From NCBI GenBank assembly GCA_003254905.1, contig QANU01047353.1:1-64000 (forward strand): 64,000 nucleotides of DNA. The letters are read 5' to 3'. The DNA is from Nissolia schottii (lineage: Eukaryota > Streptophyta > Magnoliopsida > Fabales > Fabaceae). The number at the start of each line of letters is the position of its first letter. Within the stretch, counting starts at the first letter, position 1. A model generated the notes under the pieces. The model was not told the DNA's origin and did not search any database. It saw only the letters and a program-made list of their open reading frames with translations. Below, piece after piece: positions 34,590-48,200 of this stretch. Position numbers and translations under genes: made by a program.

Positions 34590-34910
34590 AAAAACTAATG
34601 GCAACATGACAGATTTGGTTTCGCAAGATTATGGAAAAAGGAAGACGCTGAAAGAGTGGTGGGTGGGCAGCAGATCTCAGTAGGGTTTGTGAAGTATGGG
34701 AGGAAAGGAACCCTAACATCCCCACCAAGCTCCCAAGCGAAAGCAAATGTAGGAGATAATCAGGTCATCCCTAAAGTTTAGAGACACCAGGTCATATGCA
34801 CAGGTTGCTGGAGAAAGAACTCTGAAGGAAACTGAGAATAGAGCTATGACTAGGCACAATAAGGAGAAGATAAGCAAACTTTATCCACAGAACCTGCAAC
34901 CCATTAGAAC
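34590..34910 (+). mobile_element. Possible LINE ORF1 (gag-like) remnant
   Basis: A patch with higher GC reads on the plus strand, in broken frames, as GFVKYGRKGT and later FRDTRSYAQVAGERTLKE. These resemble the RRM-type end (FAKYGRK-like) and the RSYAEVV-like phrase of plant LINE ORF1. No reverse transcriptase is adjacent. It could also be a host gene relic. Confidence 0.3.
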
Positions 34911-34919
34911 AGGTATATT

Positions 34920-37900
34920 ATGGTGCACATTGAAAGTTCACTTATTTTGGGTGAACACCGAAAATGTTACCTAAATTCAATAATGCAATTCTAGAAAACA
35001 TAATTGAAGCCAATTAAGTCAACCCAATTAACAAACATAATATCTTTATTCTATATGTAAAACTTCTATGTTACTTAGCTTTTTGTGGGGATATCAAATT
35101 TAGGGTGCCTTAAATTATTATATAAAACATGTTTTTATTAATAAAAATATTTTTTTAATAATATAAGACACATTTTTTTAAATGTAATTAATAAAATGTG
35201 TAATATTAATCAAATTTATAATAATGAGGTGTGATCAGAAGTTAAATTTATTTGTAGTGAAAGAGGCATGACCTGTAAAAGCTAAATAAATGGAACCAAC
35301 TGAGAAATCCCCACAATTAATTATAACAACTAAGCAAGAGCATAAGAACTTGCAATACTTTTTTTTTTTTTTTTAACTAAGAAATTAGAGAAATTTTTCA
35401 CTCATCCTATGACTTAAATTTTAGTCTTTTCGTTTTACTGAGTACAGGAACAACTACCAGACCATGAGGTCAGTCGCAAGACTTGTAATACTTGAGGTTG
35501 AGTGAGGAAGAACACCAAAATATCACAAATCTGCACCAAAAGTAAAGATCAAACCAAATTCCAATCCCAAGCCCCCAAATTAGCAGCATAATCACTATCA
35601 AGATTTTTTATCTATTATCTATTTTAGGTTTAAGAATTTAGGTTTATGCTTTCTTTAATTTCTCATTTTTGGTTTTGTCTTTCCTTTCCTTCCCTTCAGA
35701 GTCATTGCATGATTATGATGTTTTTTTCTCTCGAGTTTTGATAAGATTTTATTTCATCGAGAAGAAAATGGACAAAGACCACCATTATATTAATTTCAAA
35801 GCCACCACAAAACATGACAAAGTCGGGATTGTTTCGGCACATCTAAGATTCCCCCTCTTTAAATTTTTAAGCTATGATTCTTATGATCTTCCTTTATTTA
35901 TTTTTCTCTAGTCGACGAATACAATACTATCTTTGGTTTAGAAAAAACATACATTCGTATATAAAATATAAAACATAGAACAGATCAAAGGTTCCTTTCT
36001 TTAATGTTATCGTCAATTATACTTGCCATGAAACCACCATCATCAGACATATACAAAAATAGATTTAATTAAAGAAGTTTTGAGAAGGGTATGTGTTGTG
36101 GAGTTTTGATAAAGCCATCAACATCAGGTGACAATTGTACTAATTTTAGATTTTAGATTTAGATTAGATTTTTTCTGTACAATTGGACAAAACAGGGCCA
36201 TTTTTCAGAACCGACACGAATCTCATCCTTCACTAGTACTTAATTAGATGTGTCATACACAATGCATGCAAAAACGAAGTAGTATATTTGATAATATATA
36301 TTTTAAACAAAGATAATTATCCGTAGCAAAAACCAAAAGACGCCTCACAATCATGTCATCATTTTAAATTGTAAACATTATTTACACAAATAAATAATTA
36401 TTAATTGTAATCTTCGATCTATTTTTTTTTCAAACGTAATGTATTGCATTCATTAATTTGATGAAAAATAAATACACAACAGATATAATAAGGACAAAAA
36501 AAAAGTGCAATATCTCATTCATATACAATATATAAAAAAACATGAAATCAAGAAAAAAAAAATCCCCGATTCAATAGTAAAATAATAACATTAATTTTAA
36601 AATTGAACATTTTTGGCTGATTTAAATTTTAAAAGAAATGTACACTTTTGTAAATACTTTAAAAAATATCATAACTTAGTAATTTTATACTCCAAATACC
36701 ATAAACTTGTCATTGTCTCACTTGTTTAATCTCTCGTCTAATCCTCTTCCCTAACCTAACCATTACAACAGCTATATATTTCACAAATCATGCAAATTGT
36801 CTCATATTTTATTAAGTTTTGGTAAATGCATACGTAACAATCATCAATCAACATTATAAAATCTTAGAACAACTCTCATCAGTGTTGACTTTTAGTTGTA
36901 ACTTGTCAATATTTTTATACCTTAAAAAAATATCCGAACCTAAAAAATCTACAGTTCCTTTCATCTCAATCTTTTTCACACCACGGAAAAAGAAATTAAA
37001 AGTATTTAATTTTCTTTTCTAATAGTCCAATAGTTCATGAACTTGTTGCTATGGCCCTTCGCTATCTCTTAATTAAAAACACGAGCAAATTGAAAAATCC
37101 AAGAGGATGAATCCAAATAGTAAAACCATAATATTGACAAAATGACAATTTTTGGTGTGGTGGTTTCCTCAATAGTCAATATGTTATTCCCTCAGAATAT
37201 CCTATATTATATTTATAATGCAACCAAAAATATAATAAATTGCAGGTCCCACAATTAATGTTACATTACTGATTAATTATATATAATTAATGCAAATACT
37301 TTTCTTTCATTTTGTTAGAATGAATGTGAAGGATTACAAATTAATATTTATTTATTTTACTAAATCATTTAAATTAGTTGAAAAATTAAATATTCTTTAT
37401 TTTAGAAATTTTGAGGCAATAAATATTTAAAATTTTAATTGATAATTATTTTTATTCCGTATATTCACATTAAATAAATAAATAAAAAATCAATATATGT
37501 CTCTCTATATAAGGCCTGAAAATAGTGCTGGTGGCTAGAGAAAATGGCAAAATGTTTTATGCGGAAATGACCTTTGCATTCGGTGGGTGAGCAGTGAGCT
37601 TGACTAAAATTATTGAGATGGAAAAATGTAAAATAACTGAATATAATAAATTTATTTACATAGTAAAGAATTATTCTTATTTATTAATAAAGTAGAGTTT
37701 ACTTTTGGGATTTACTCAATTTTTTAAAATTTTAATTTTTGAGAAGAAAAAAAATGCTTATTCTAAGTGATGGGCTAATGTTTTAGCTGATAATCTACAA
37801 AACAGGCTTAGATATTTTCTTGGTCTAGACAACCTTGTTTTTTGGACTTGCAGTTAGTTGTAAGGATACAAAGGCCCAGCCCTAAATCTTTCTTCTACCC

Positions 37901-39270
37901 TAAAAAAAAAAAAAATTCAGCACCTAAAAATACAGGAAATGGGAGACGGGAAAAAGCCTTTTCTTTTCTTTTTTTTTAGTGTGACGATATCGGGCCTTCT
38001 TTCTTAATGTTGCTGTTGTTTTTTTTTTCCTTCACCGAGGATAACTACGGCAGAAAGTAGTGACAAATCTCTTTTATAGTTTCAGCTTATCAATGTGAGT
38101 ATATCTTTGGTTACTAAACATTTTTCGTGCACTTCGTTAAGGATCTAATCGCTGATTAAATGCTTAAGGAACTCAACTAAGGCTCCGTGAGTTTTTTTTA
38201 AATGCTTTTATTAATTAATCTTTGTAGTTGTGTATTTTGATTTAAATTTATCTAATTAAAGAAAGATAGGATATCATTACTGGACATAATAAAGGGAGAT
38301 ACGATACAAAAGAAGTAGAATTCATCCCAAGTTTTGCTTGCAACAAAGACTAAGGGCAATAATGGAGGGCATATAGTAGAAATGCACCTTTCAATTGTCA
38401 TACTAAACAGATAAAATCAATCTCTTTATACCACTGAAAGGTTTAATATAAAAGTTATTGTTGATAATATTTTTTTTCTTTTAAATTGACTTATCAAAAA
38501 TAATAACGGAGTCTTTTTTCATTATGTAAGATCGGTTACAAGATCAAACGTCATATTAAGGATTATTTCATTCAAACCATTAACGTCTACATTTTTTTAA
38601 TTGTTTTCTTTTTGATTTTTTTAGATCTCCTTCTCCCTCTGGCTAATGAATTACTTGCCATTTGATTTACATAAGAAAAGTATATACATTTTTAAAAAAA
38701 TAAATATAAATTTACTTTTTGAAAGAAATAAAATAAAAGTAGCAATTTGTGAAAACATAATTACATATCCAATGATTTAAGTGGTTAACAAGCCATATAT
38801 AAAATGTAAAATATAAAACTTGATCCTTTCAGTAGAGTTGTTGACAAGAACAGTACCTCATGATTTAGTACATTCTACTTGATTTATTTTCTTTTGATTG
38901 TTCCCTTTGGAAACTTTTGGGTGCTGGGAAGGGAAAACATATAAATCACATTGGTACATTGGTTCGTCAGATAATAACAGAATAAGATTACATGTAGATA
39001 CATATCAGGTAAAATTGTGTTCTCATTAAAGCATTGCAGCAATATAAACAAGACAACCTAATTATACTCATATTTTTTTTTCTTTTCTTTTCTTTTCCCA
39101 TTGTGAACATTTCTTTATTGCAATTCATTAGTGGTAATGTAGCAAAATCACAAGAAGGCTACACCTTCTTTTGTTTGGTACAAGAAAATATCATCAACAT
39201 CTCTATACACACACACTCTATATCTCAACCTTCAAATCTTATCACACAATTTAATTCACACACACCATAG
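34920..39270. other. Intergenic, no supported gene
   Basis: AT-rich DNA with many poly-A and poly-T runs. The last few hundred bases are the promoter region of the AGP gene. I found no RNA gene or paired element ends. Confidence 0.45.
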
Positions 39271-39277
39271 CCCCCCA

Positions 39278-39285
39278 TATATAAA
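39278..39285 (+). promoter_or_regulatory. TATA box of the AGP gene
   Basis: TATATAAA lies 59 bases before the main ATG (39337). Initiation about 30 bases on would give a very short leader (about 20-30 bases). Confidence 0.55.
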
Positions 39286-39310
39286 CAACCCAAATCTCTC
39301 AAACCAAATC

Positions 39311-39370
39311 ATGTTCCAACAACAACAACAACAACAATGGCTGCAATTTTATGGGCATTGGCAATACTAG
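39311..39370 (+). other. Upstream ORF overlapping the AGP start
   Basis: ATG at 39311 opens a 19-residue frame (M-F, seven Gln, then W-L-Q-F-Y-G-H-W-Q-Y) that ends at a TAG at 39368-39370, overlapping the main start in another frame. If transcription starts before 39311 it could limit translation of the AGP. With the TATA at 39278 the transcript start may fall on either side of it. Confidence 0.5.
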
Positions 39371-41320
39371 CAACCCTATGCTACCCTCTTCCCTCAATCA
39401 ATGCCCAATCACCACAAGGCACACCAATGGTAACCAAAAACCCACCAATTGTGGCATCAAGCCCTTCTAGTTCCACCCCAACAAATAAACCACCAAATGC
39501 AGCAACATCTCCAACTTCCTCCAGCACACCAGTAGTAACCAAAAACCCACCAATTGTGGCATCAAGTCCTTCTAGTTCCACCCCAACAAATAAACCACCA
39601 AATGCAGCAGCAGCATCTCCAACATCTTCTAGTACACCAAAAGTAACAAAAAACCCACCAATTGTAGCATCAAGCCCTTCTAGTTCCACCTCAGATAAAC
39701 CACCAAATGCAGCAACATCTCCAACTTCTAGTAGTAGCACACCAAAAGTTACCAATCAACCACCAATAGTAGCATCAAGCCCTTCAAGTTCCACCTCAAC
39801 AAATAAACCACAACCTTCAGCAACATCTCCAACTTCTTCTAGCAAAACACCAACAGCAGCAAATTCAGCTTCACCCTCTCAGTTACCAACTGCAACTTCT
39901 CCAGTTTCTAGTAGTAGCACACCAAAAGTAACAAAACAACCGCCAATTGTGGCATCAAGCCCTTCAAGTGCCACTTCAAAAAATAAACCACAACCTTCAG
40001 CAACATCTCCAACTTCTTCTAGCAAAACACCAACAACAGCAAATTCAGCTTCACCCTCCCAATTGCCAAGTGCAACTTCTCCAACTTCTAGTAGCACACC
40101 AAAAGTAACAAAACAACCACCAATCGTGGCATCAAGCCCTTCTAGTGCCGCCAAAAAGAAACCACAACCTTCAGCAACATCTCCAACTTCTTCTAGCAAA
40201 ACACCAACAACCACATCTGCACCCTCCCAATTGCCCAGTGCAGCTACTCCAATTTCTTCTTCTTCTTCTAATTCCCCTTTGAGATCACCAATTCCCAAGG
40301 CCACATCGCCAACCTCTTCTTCCCCAGTGAAATTACCAACAGCCCCCAAGGTCACAACTCCAACATCTTCCCCTAAGGCTTCTATACCTCCAACATCTTC
40401 TCCTTTGAAATCACCAGCTCCTAAGGCTCATATACCTATACCTCCACCATCTTCTCCTGTTAAGCCACCAGTTCCCAAAGTCACAGCCCCAAAACTTGCA
40501 CCCCTTAAACCACCACCAGCATTAGCCCCAAAAGCACCATCCCCCAAAATTCCACCACCACAACCACCAAAAATAGCACCCAAAAAAGCACCAATTTCCC
40601 CACCACCACTACCACTTCCGCCGGCTACACCGCCACCATCGCTGCCACCGCCTAAAGCGTCCCCGGCACCGCTGCCAACAGCACCGGCACCTTCGCCTTT
40701 ACACAAGAAGAAAGCGCCGATCACAGCGCCAGTGCCTTCTCCAGCAAGTAACACGCCAGCCCCTGCACCGGCGCCACTATCAGAAACTCCGGCGCCTACG
40801 CCTGATGATTACGCACCGGAGCCGCCGCCACACAGGCACAGGAGGAGAAGGCACAAGCGCAAGCACAGGAGGCATCACTCACACGAGTCGAGCCTTCTTG
40901 CTCCGGCACCGACGATTGTTCGGAGGAGTCCCCCTGCGCCACTGGCCGATGATACTACTCCTACAACAGATTCAGAAGAGACGCCATCACCAGCACCAAC
41001 TCCAAATGCGGTAATGTATACTTTAATCAGTTAGATTTCAGAGAGATCAAGAAAACAGGATTTTCTAGTTTTTCACTGTTTCCTTCACAAAGCAATAAAC
41101 AAATAGGAGACTTTAATTCCTCATGCTTGTATTCTTCTAAATGAAATGAAGTTAAGTCAAAATGCTCTTTGCATGAAACTATGGATAAATACTTGATGGT
41201 TTTCTTCATATCTAATGTTGTCTTGTTTCACAGAATGGTGCATCATCGCACAGTCAGCAAGGGAGAAAGATATGGGCAAGTGTTGGAGTTGCTATTGCCA
41301 TTGTGTTATCTGTCATTTGA
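39337..41320 (+). CDS. GPI-anchored hybrid proline-rich/arabinogalactan protein
   Basis: Two exons, 39337-41010 and 41234-41320 (GT-AG, phase 0), 586 residues. A signal peptide (1-23, ending SINA before QS) is followed by six repeats built on PPIVASSPSS. The first three units are about 35 residues; the last three carry an added KTPT, SASPSQLP segment. Next comes a Pro/Lys/Ala-rich part (KPPPALAPKAPSPKIPPP), a strongly basic block (HRHRRRRHKRKHRRHH) and an acidic Ser/Pro tail. Exon 2 adds a small-residue site, a short basic spacer and a hydrophobic end (IWASVGVAIAIVLSVI), a GPI-anchor signal. AP, SP, TP and PPP contexts predict Hyp-arabinogalactan and extensin-like glycans at the plasma membrane/wall face. 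Reading through the donor would give a short non-anchored form ending at 41034. It is most like lysine-rich classical AGPs; exact role unknown. Confidence 0.9.
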
Positions 41321-42284
41321 GACTTGCGTGCAGACCAATATGGGGGGGGGGTCACTCACTCTCTCTAAGGAGTTTGTTTGCTTTGCAATATATAAAATCA
41401 ATTTCCTGTGTACGAAATTGAATGATGAAAAACTATACATATAAATTGTTTATTTCTTTTGTTCTTTATCTGTATTTGTATTGTCAAATTGTATTGTCAT
41501 ATTTGCTCAGCAATGTTAATGAATCAGTTTTTGAATTATTCAAGTTCGAAATAATGAATTTGTAAGTAGGAAAACATAAGAGTTACATAAAAAAACTTGA
41601 TCAACTAACTAAACTGCCAACTACTTTTCCATCTCAATTGGCCATCCAATCCAACCTTTGCAGAGATAATAGATCCCAATCAGTTCAACCTTTCAATACG
41701 TTGTTGGAGTTGGTCAAGTTTGTCGGAAATGTCATATAAGCCTTTGAGGCTGCTAAAAAGCGGCCAAGTTAATTAACTAATTTGACTGATGAAAAATAAA
41801 AGACTAATTTGATCAACTTTTAACAACTTTAATTCTATATACGAATTTGAATGTTTCCTCAAAATTGGAGTGAAATAGCTTGTGCCACATAATTTTTGGA
41901 TGAACCCTCTTTGAGCTGCATTTTTTTTGTTATTTTCTTTCTTGCCCTCATTGCCTTATTGTATTTATTTTACCATATCCCCTATCTATCTGGTTGCAAA
42001 TATCTGTGGGAGAAAGAACAGAATAGAAAGCACATGACAAGGTGATATTAGTGCAATTGCACATTTTTTTTCCTTCTCTAATTTAATTTCTATTTCTTGT
42101 GACTGGAAGAATTGTGTGTACAATTGAGGAGGAGGAGGAGGATGTCCCTGCTTATTCAAGTTGATCAACATATGTTTCTTCAACTTGAATGAGAGGATAA
42201 ACTAATTTCTGCTCCTTGAATTATTTGTGTGTGGAAAGCATCCCCTAACATCAAATCCCTAAAAATATGCCCAACTTGGCACTA
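41321..42284. other. Convergent intergenic region between AGP and PHO1;H1
   Basis: Holds the 3' ends of the two facing genes. It is AT-rich, with a run of ten G near 41342. No additional gene is seen. Confidence 0.5.
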
Positions 42285-45200
42285 CTAGTCTTCCTCATCC
42301 TCTTCATGAAAAGGAAGTGGCACTGTCTTCACTGCTCTAAACTTGCCCGCATTATTTAGATGCTCATTCTCCAATCTGTACCAATAGAGAATTTCATTTA
42401 TTTGTATAAAATTCAAAAGGGAAATGTATCATATTTAAGTATGCATCATTAGGGTAGCATTTGGTTTATGTCCCAAGATAACAAAGACAGAGACACTGGG
42501 ACAAAAGAGATGCGTCTCCTGCATCCCTTTTCTATAGAGGTAAAAAAAAGTTAGATTAAAGCCGTCCCCAGGACATGTCTTTTGTGTCTCTTTTTTAGTA
42601 CAAAAATTGTTTGGAGACTAAGACAATTTTAAGTTTTTTATTTCTGTCTTTTTTTCCAAACATGTTTTGTCCTTAATGCCTCTGTCTCCTCATTCCCATG
42701 AAAGAAACCAAACGCTACCTAGTAGCGCGGATTTATATAACAGTGACATTTACCTGTAGAAATTCCATAGTCCTCTTCTAATAACTTCAAGTGCTGCCAA
42801 GAATAAGCTTGTGACTCGGTAGTCGACATTTTCAAAGCTTGAATGGAGGACTGTTTGCAACCAAGCAAGCCTGAGAGTGAAATTTAGTGCCTGCATAATT
42901 TGCCAAAAAGTTTTCCATGGTAAGAGGATAATCTTAGAAGACTAGAGGCTTTCATACTGGTAATCTGAAAAGAAATCATAATTTACTTTTGTAATGTCTC
43001 TTGTTTAATGAAGTAGATCAGGATTCTCACTTCAAGTTGTGCAATGAATGGTCTAATCAGAATTTATTTGAAGAATATATTTATTCCCCGCTTTGTAACG
43101 TTTTATCCTGAATGCCCGGGTTCGAATTCCGGAGTCGCCACTTTAAAAGAAAGACTTTGCCTAACCATCACCTATGACCCGAAATTGCATCAACAATTCC
43201 TAAGACATTTTTATTTTTTTTTAATCATGAACATTAATACCAAAGGCGATAGTCCTCTTTGCTAGATATTGGACTACGATACGTAGTTGACTAATTTAAG
43301 TAGATATTAACCTTTTATCCTAAATGTTAGGGATTCGAATTTCAGAGTTACCACTTTAGATAGGACTTATCTAATCGTCGCTCCTGACTAGCTTTTGGTG
43401 TCACAATTGTATATTTGAATATAGAGGTGCCTGATTTGTATATACCATGGATAAGTAGTAAATTGATTTCCTGCGAAGCATTAACTCATTCCTTAGCCAA
43501 GGGTTCTTGGAGTTCATTTGGAGCAAACCCCAGTCCTTTACAAAGTCCCAATACAATTGGTACATTGTTGCTGCACTTGACATGATCACAACAAGGCACA
43601 GCCACCCAACACTCCCATCTTTCTCATATGCAACTTTTGCACCTGCTGCCAGCATAGCCGACACATACTTCCCTAGGTTGACAAGGTGGCCGGTGTCCCC
43701 TTCGTCGAACCATCGCCTAGCACACTGGAAAACAAGTTAAAAAGGATCGTCAGTTCGCCCCCCATTTCAAAATCGTTAGAATTTAGAATAAAGAAAGGGC
43801 GGTCCAGTGCACGAGGTTTCTGGGGTATCCCACAAATAAAGAGGTTGTCTTTAGGATTTGAGCCTTTAACCTGACCATTAGGTCAAAAAGGCAGCAACAT
43901 TTCGGTTGCGCCAAGGGTCACCTAAATCATTAGAGTTCGGAATTTACCTGCATTGCCCTCCAGTAATAGGGTAGGAAGGAAACTGCATAAGCAAGATCTC
44001 GGTAGTTCTTTGTCCTCATGCAGTAACCATAGTCTTGAGTTTTGTAGCTCCCAGTTATGTAGTAACATGCCACATACTCTAAGTTCCTTAGCATTGGCAC
44101 CTATAACATTAATGATGTAAATTGTTAAAAATGAATTGTTGAATGCAAGGCAATATAATTAACATTTTTTCTGATGTCAAATAAAATTCTCAGAGAAAAT
44201 ATATAGTACCTGACTACAAAGTTGATCAGCCATAAAAAAGTCCAGCATGACAACCTAAGAAAAACAGAGAAGAATCTGGTAAGATTATGGCCAAAACAAT
44301 ACTTGATTATCATTCAACAATTTTTTTTATTTTTTTATTTTTTTGCGTGTGTAGAATTATTACCACCATGTTTTGTGCTGATGACATATATGACAAGGTA
44401 CAATGAAGATAGTGGGAAAAACTGTTTACCTTGTAAAGGGGTGACAAAATTATGTTCCTTATGACACAAAGGAAACGGTAACGGCTTGAACGGTATATAA
44501 TGTTGAAAGGGCACACAAGTATTAGTAAGAAGGCCTGCAAATGTAGCCAAAATAGTTAAGATTTTAATTCTGGCTAATCTAAGTTTTAGACATTAGATAA
44601 AGGGGGAAAAATCACTTTACCTCCGGATTAACCATGTGCACTTTCTTTTTTACAAAGGTGTAAATTGACCCTAAAACTGACCAAATTACCCTTGGATGCT
44701 CCAACCCCATGAAGGGAGGGAGGGAAAAGTGAGGATGGTAGTTTGGTCATTTTTGAGTTGATTTGCTAGTTAGGAAATGTTAGAAGTCGATTTGTACCTT
44801 TATAAAAGTCTGAGAATAAAGTGCACATGACATATAATTCAGGGAATAAGGTGCTTTTTTCTTTACATAAATGTGAAAAGTAAAAAAAACTATAATGTGA
44901 CATGTCATTGTGCAAAGTGAAAAAAACAAATTACCAGAAAAAGTAGGCCAGGAATGGCTTGAACTTGGGCATAGGAATACCCTTTAGTCAGTAGAGTCAA
45001 ATGGAGGAACATGACACCAACCACAGAAGCCATTGCCATTGAACAAATCAAGAACACATCCCTATACTTTAGCTCCTTGGTTGGTGCAAGCTCAAAAATG
45101 AAGCCGTAGTTTATACGAGTCTTTCTCCATGCGAAAATGTTGCATCCGAAGAGGAAGAAGTGAAGAAACATGAGGCTGAACATGCTGCAAGAACATAACA

Positions 45201-48200
45201 TAACCACACCTTCTGAGTTATGACTTCTTATGTTGTCGCAAATATCAAATACTTCATCCCCTCCGGAACAACTATCAAGTTTTTGATATTTTAAGGTTTT
45301 AGAATATCTGTCAACTTTAAATATCTGTTACCTTAGCACAGGGTAAACAGTTTCCATGTAGACTGAATTTTGTTGTCGTTTGTACAATCCGGTAACATGA
45401 GCCATGATGACATATCCGGCGAAGAGGGCCAAAAAGCATCCAGTAAATAGTCCTGATTTCATTTGGATGATTCAGTTAATTTTTAAAGTAACTTGCCATG
45501 TAAGCAATCCGCATCTACTGCTACTAAATTTGTTTTTTGTACTAATTTTTACTGATTCATTGGTTAAATTCATCAATAGACGCCTATTAAGAGATATGAA
45601 CAAAGAACTTTAGCAACAACAATAATCTACCCTTATCCCACCATTAGGTGGAGACAACTACATAGGTCAAACGATGTTGCAGTGTACAACACGTCTTAGT
45701 CAAATCATTAAAATCTAAATATTTTTTTTAATGATTTAGTCTATAGTTCTTCTTAATCACTTTCTGGTGTTGTGGTGGTGGTTGGGATTTGATTTTCTAC
45801 AAGAATCAATGTGTGTACAAATATAAGGAAACATATAGGACATAGCCATTAGGGGTTAAAACACTATAATTGCACCAAAGGGAGGTGTTAGTGAAACACA
45901 TCTAGGCAAAATTGCCAAAACAAACATTGTGATCCAGCCACTATAAGGTTGTGATTGGCCCTTTAAGGTTAATTGCTTGGTTGAAACATGATAAAGGGTA
46001 CCATGAGGGACATGTGTACTTTCCTTCCACTTATTAAAAAAAAAAAGTGGACACAATTGCTTTTGTTTCTTATTGTGAACCTAGTGGCTTAAAGGGTGCA
46101 TATTGTGTTTCCTTTACATAGATATGGTCAAAGCAAATGAGCTTAAAGCTCTTTTACCACAATGATTGATAAAAAAACAAAGACAAGAACAAAAAACTAT
46201 ATAGTAAAAATAAAACAAGGCTAAAAAAGTTTAGCTCACCAATGAAGAAAGTTACAGAATGAGATTCTTTTCGTTGACTCGGTCTAAGGTATTTCATGGC
46301 CTTCCTACGATCATCTTTGGCGAAATTCTTAACAAATAGTTCCTCAACTTCATCGGCGAGCTTCACCACCTGTCATTGTGGTAACTAATAAGTATATAAA
46401 GTTGGCTTGCGAAGTTAAAAGAGAATTATTTCTCTGTACTGATTGTCGTCCAATAGAAATTCAACAAACTGACACATGTCAGTTTGTTGAATTCATAATT
46501 CAGTGCATGAAGATTATTCTGTAAGTTAAAAAATCTTGTACATTTGAAAGACATTCAGACAAGTATATCTAATTTTATGTGTATGACTGTAAGTCCATCT
46601 TATGGTGCAGACATGAGTTAGAGGATTATTGGCCACTTTGATTTGTCTCTTAAACTTTTTTTCTGGTGCAAGGATAACTGGTGGCAAACACCTTAACATG
46701 ATTTAATGTAGTATCAAACATATTCTTCTCATCAAAGTTTAGGCACGATGGAAAGTTGGATATTTTTGTTCTCAGTTTTAATTTGTGGCTGTTGTTTTAC
46801 CTTGTCTGAGCTGTTGAAGTATGAGCTCTCAACAACTTTGAGATAGATTGGAAGAATCTGCTTTCCAGTGACCTGAAATTGGAGAAATCAGAACTTGTTT
46901 TTGTTAGTACACATAATAATAACAGCTCCAATTTTTAGCATAAACTTTGAAAGTCTATGTAAGTCACTTTACCTTGTCAAATTTCTTCAAAATCTTCATA
47001 AATGCAAGCATGTTCAAGTTCCTGAAAATCAACAAGATGGGAAAGAAAAAAAACATAAGAATTTGATTATTTTTAAACTCAACACTTTTCTCATGTTTAT
47101 AAGTACACAAATATGTCTATATGCGGAGAAATTCTTGTATGGTCCTAGAACACTGTGTTGGATACGCTTCAGCCTGATTTCAAATGTTACTCATTTTGTG
47201 GTCTGGAGCATATTCAGCAAGGTGCTCCAGGACTACACAAGATTTTATCCTGTATGGGGCCAATGAAAAATTGCGATTGTACCGGTAAACTTTGAGATAT
47301 CCTAGGCCCTTGTGTAGCTCAATGAAGCCTCTCTTGATCATCTTTTCGGCATGATGCAGCTTTGTTTTGTTGAGGTGAAGCTTGCCCCCTTCCGAACCAC
47401 ATTTCCTTGAAGACTGGTTTAGCAAATCTTCCTTGACAAGGTAACTGATCGCCGAGAAGGTTCGCGACGGCGTTGTCAAGGGAATGTTTATCCTCACATT
47501 CTTCCCTTGGAAACTGCCGGTACGGCCGGAAAGGGTCCTCAGTTTCCCGTCTTCTCCTTTCATATGCTCCGATCTCCCGGATTCGTCCGATTGAGGGGAA
47601 TCTGGGATTGGTACTTCATTTTTCTCCGTGCCGTCGGCACAATTATTGTCCTGCATTTCTTCCTGCTGTTCTCTGCTCCTAACAGAGTCCTCCTCTGTAT
47701 CCAGTAAATGGAGTAACATGATTACTCATTGATTTTGCTACACTATGTTTCATCATTGTCGTAACTACTCACTAGAGCATTGTACCTATAAACTTCACTT
47801 AATTTTCCTTGTGATGAGATTTGTTTTATTCTTTGTTTGACCACAATAATTGAAAATACAAAACTGATTCACCTGTAATGTGGACTAGAAAGGACTGAAA
47901 TGGCAGTAAAATTCATGTATGACACTCCTTTTCTGTTTGATATAAAAATTATTCATGTGACTCTACCTTAACGGTTTAATTTTTTTGGAGAGATGATTCA
48001 TGACATTCTTATTGGTTACTTAGGGATATGTTTGGATGGACGAGTTTAAAGGGAAAAGTTAAATGTTTTATTTTAATAAACCATTCTCCTTATTTGAGTT
48101 TTTTTTTAAAAAAAAAAGATGAAATGAGAGATTAATTATCATGTAAATTTCTAATCATCCCTAATTCTTATTATAACCATTTATAATTCTCTCAATTAAA

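Noticed and set aside
39381-40754. Three long minus-strand open frames (124, 158 and 108 aa) across the AGP exon
   Set aside because: They are the mirror of the repetitive Pro/Ser/Thr codons. The Gly/Val/Glu-rich products have no start context, and the plus-strand gene explains the sequence.
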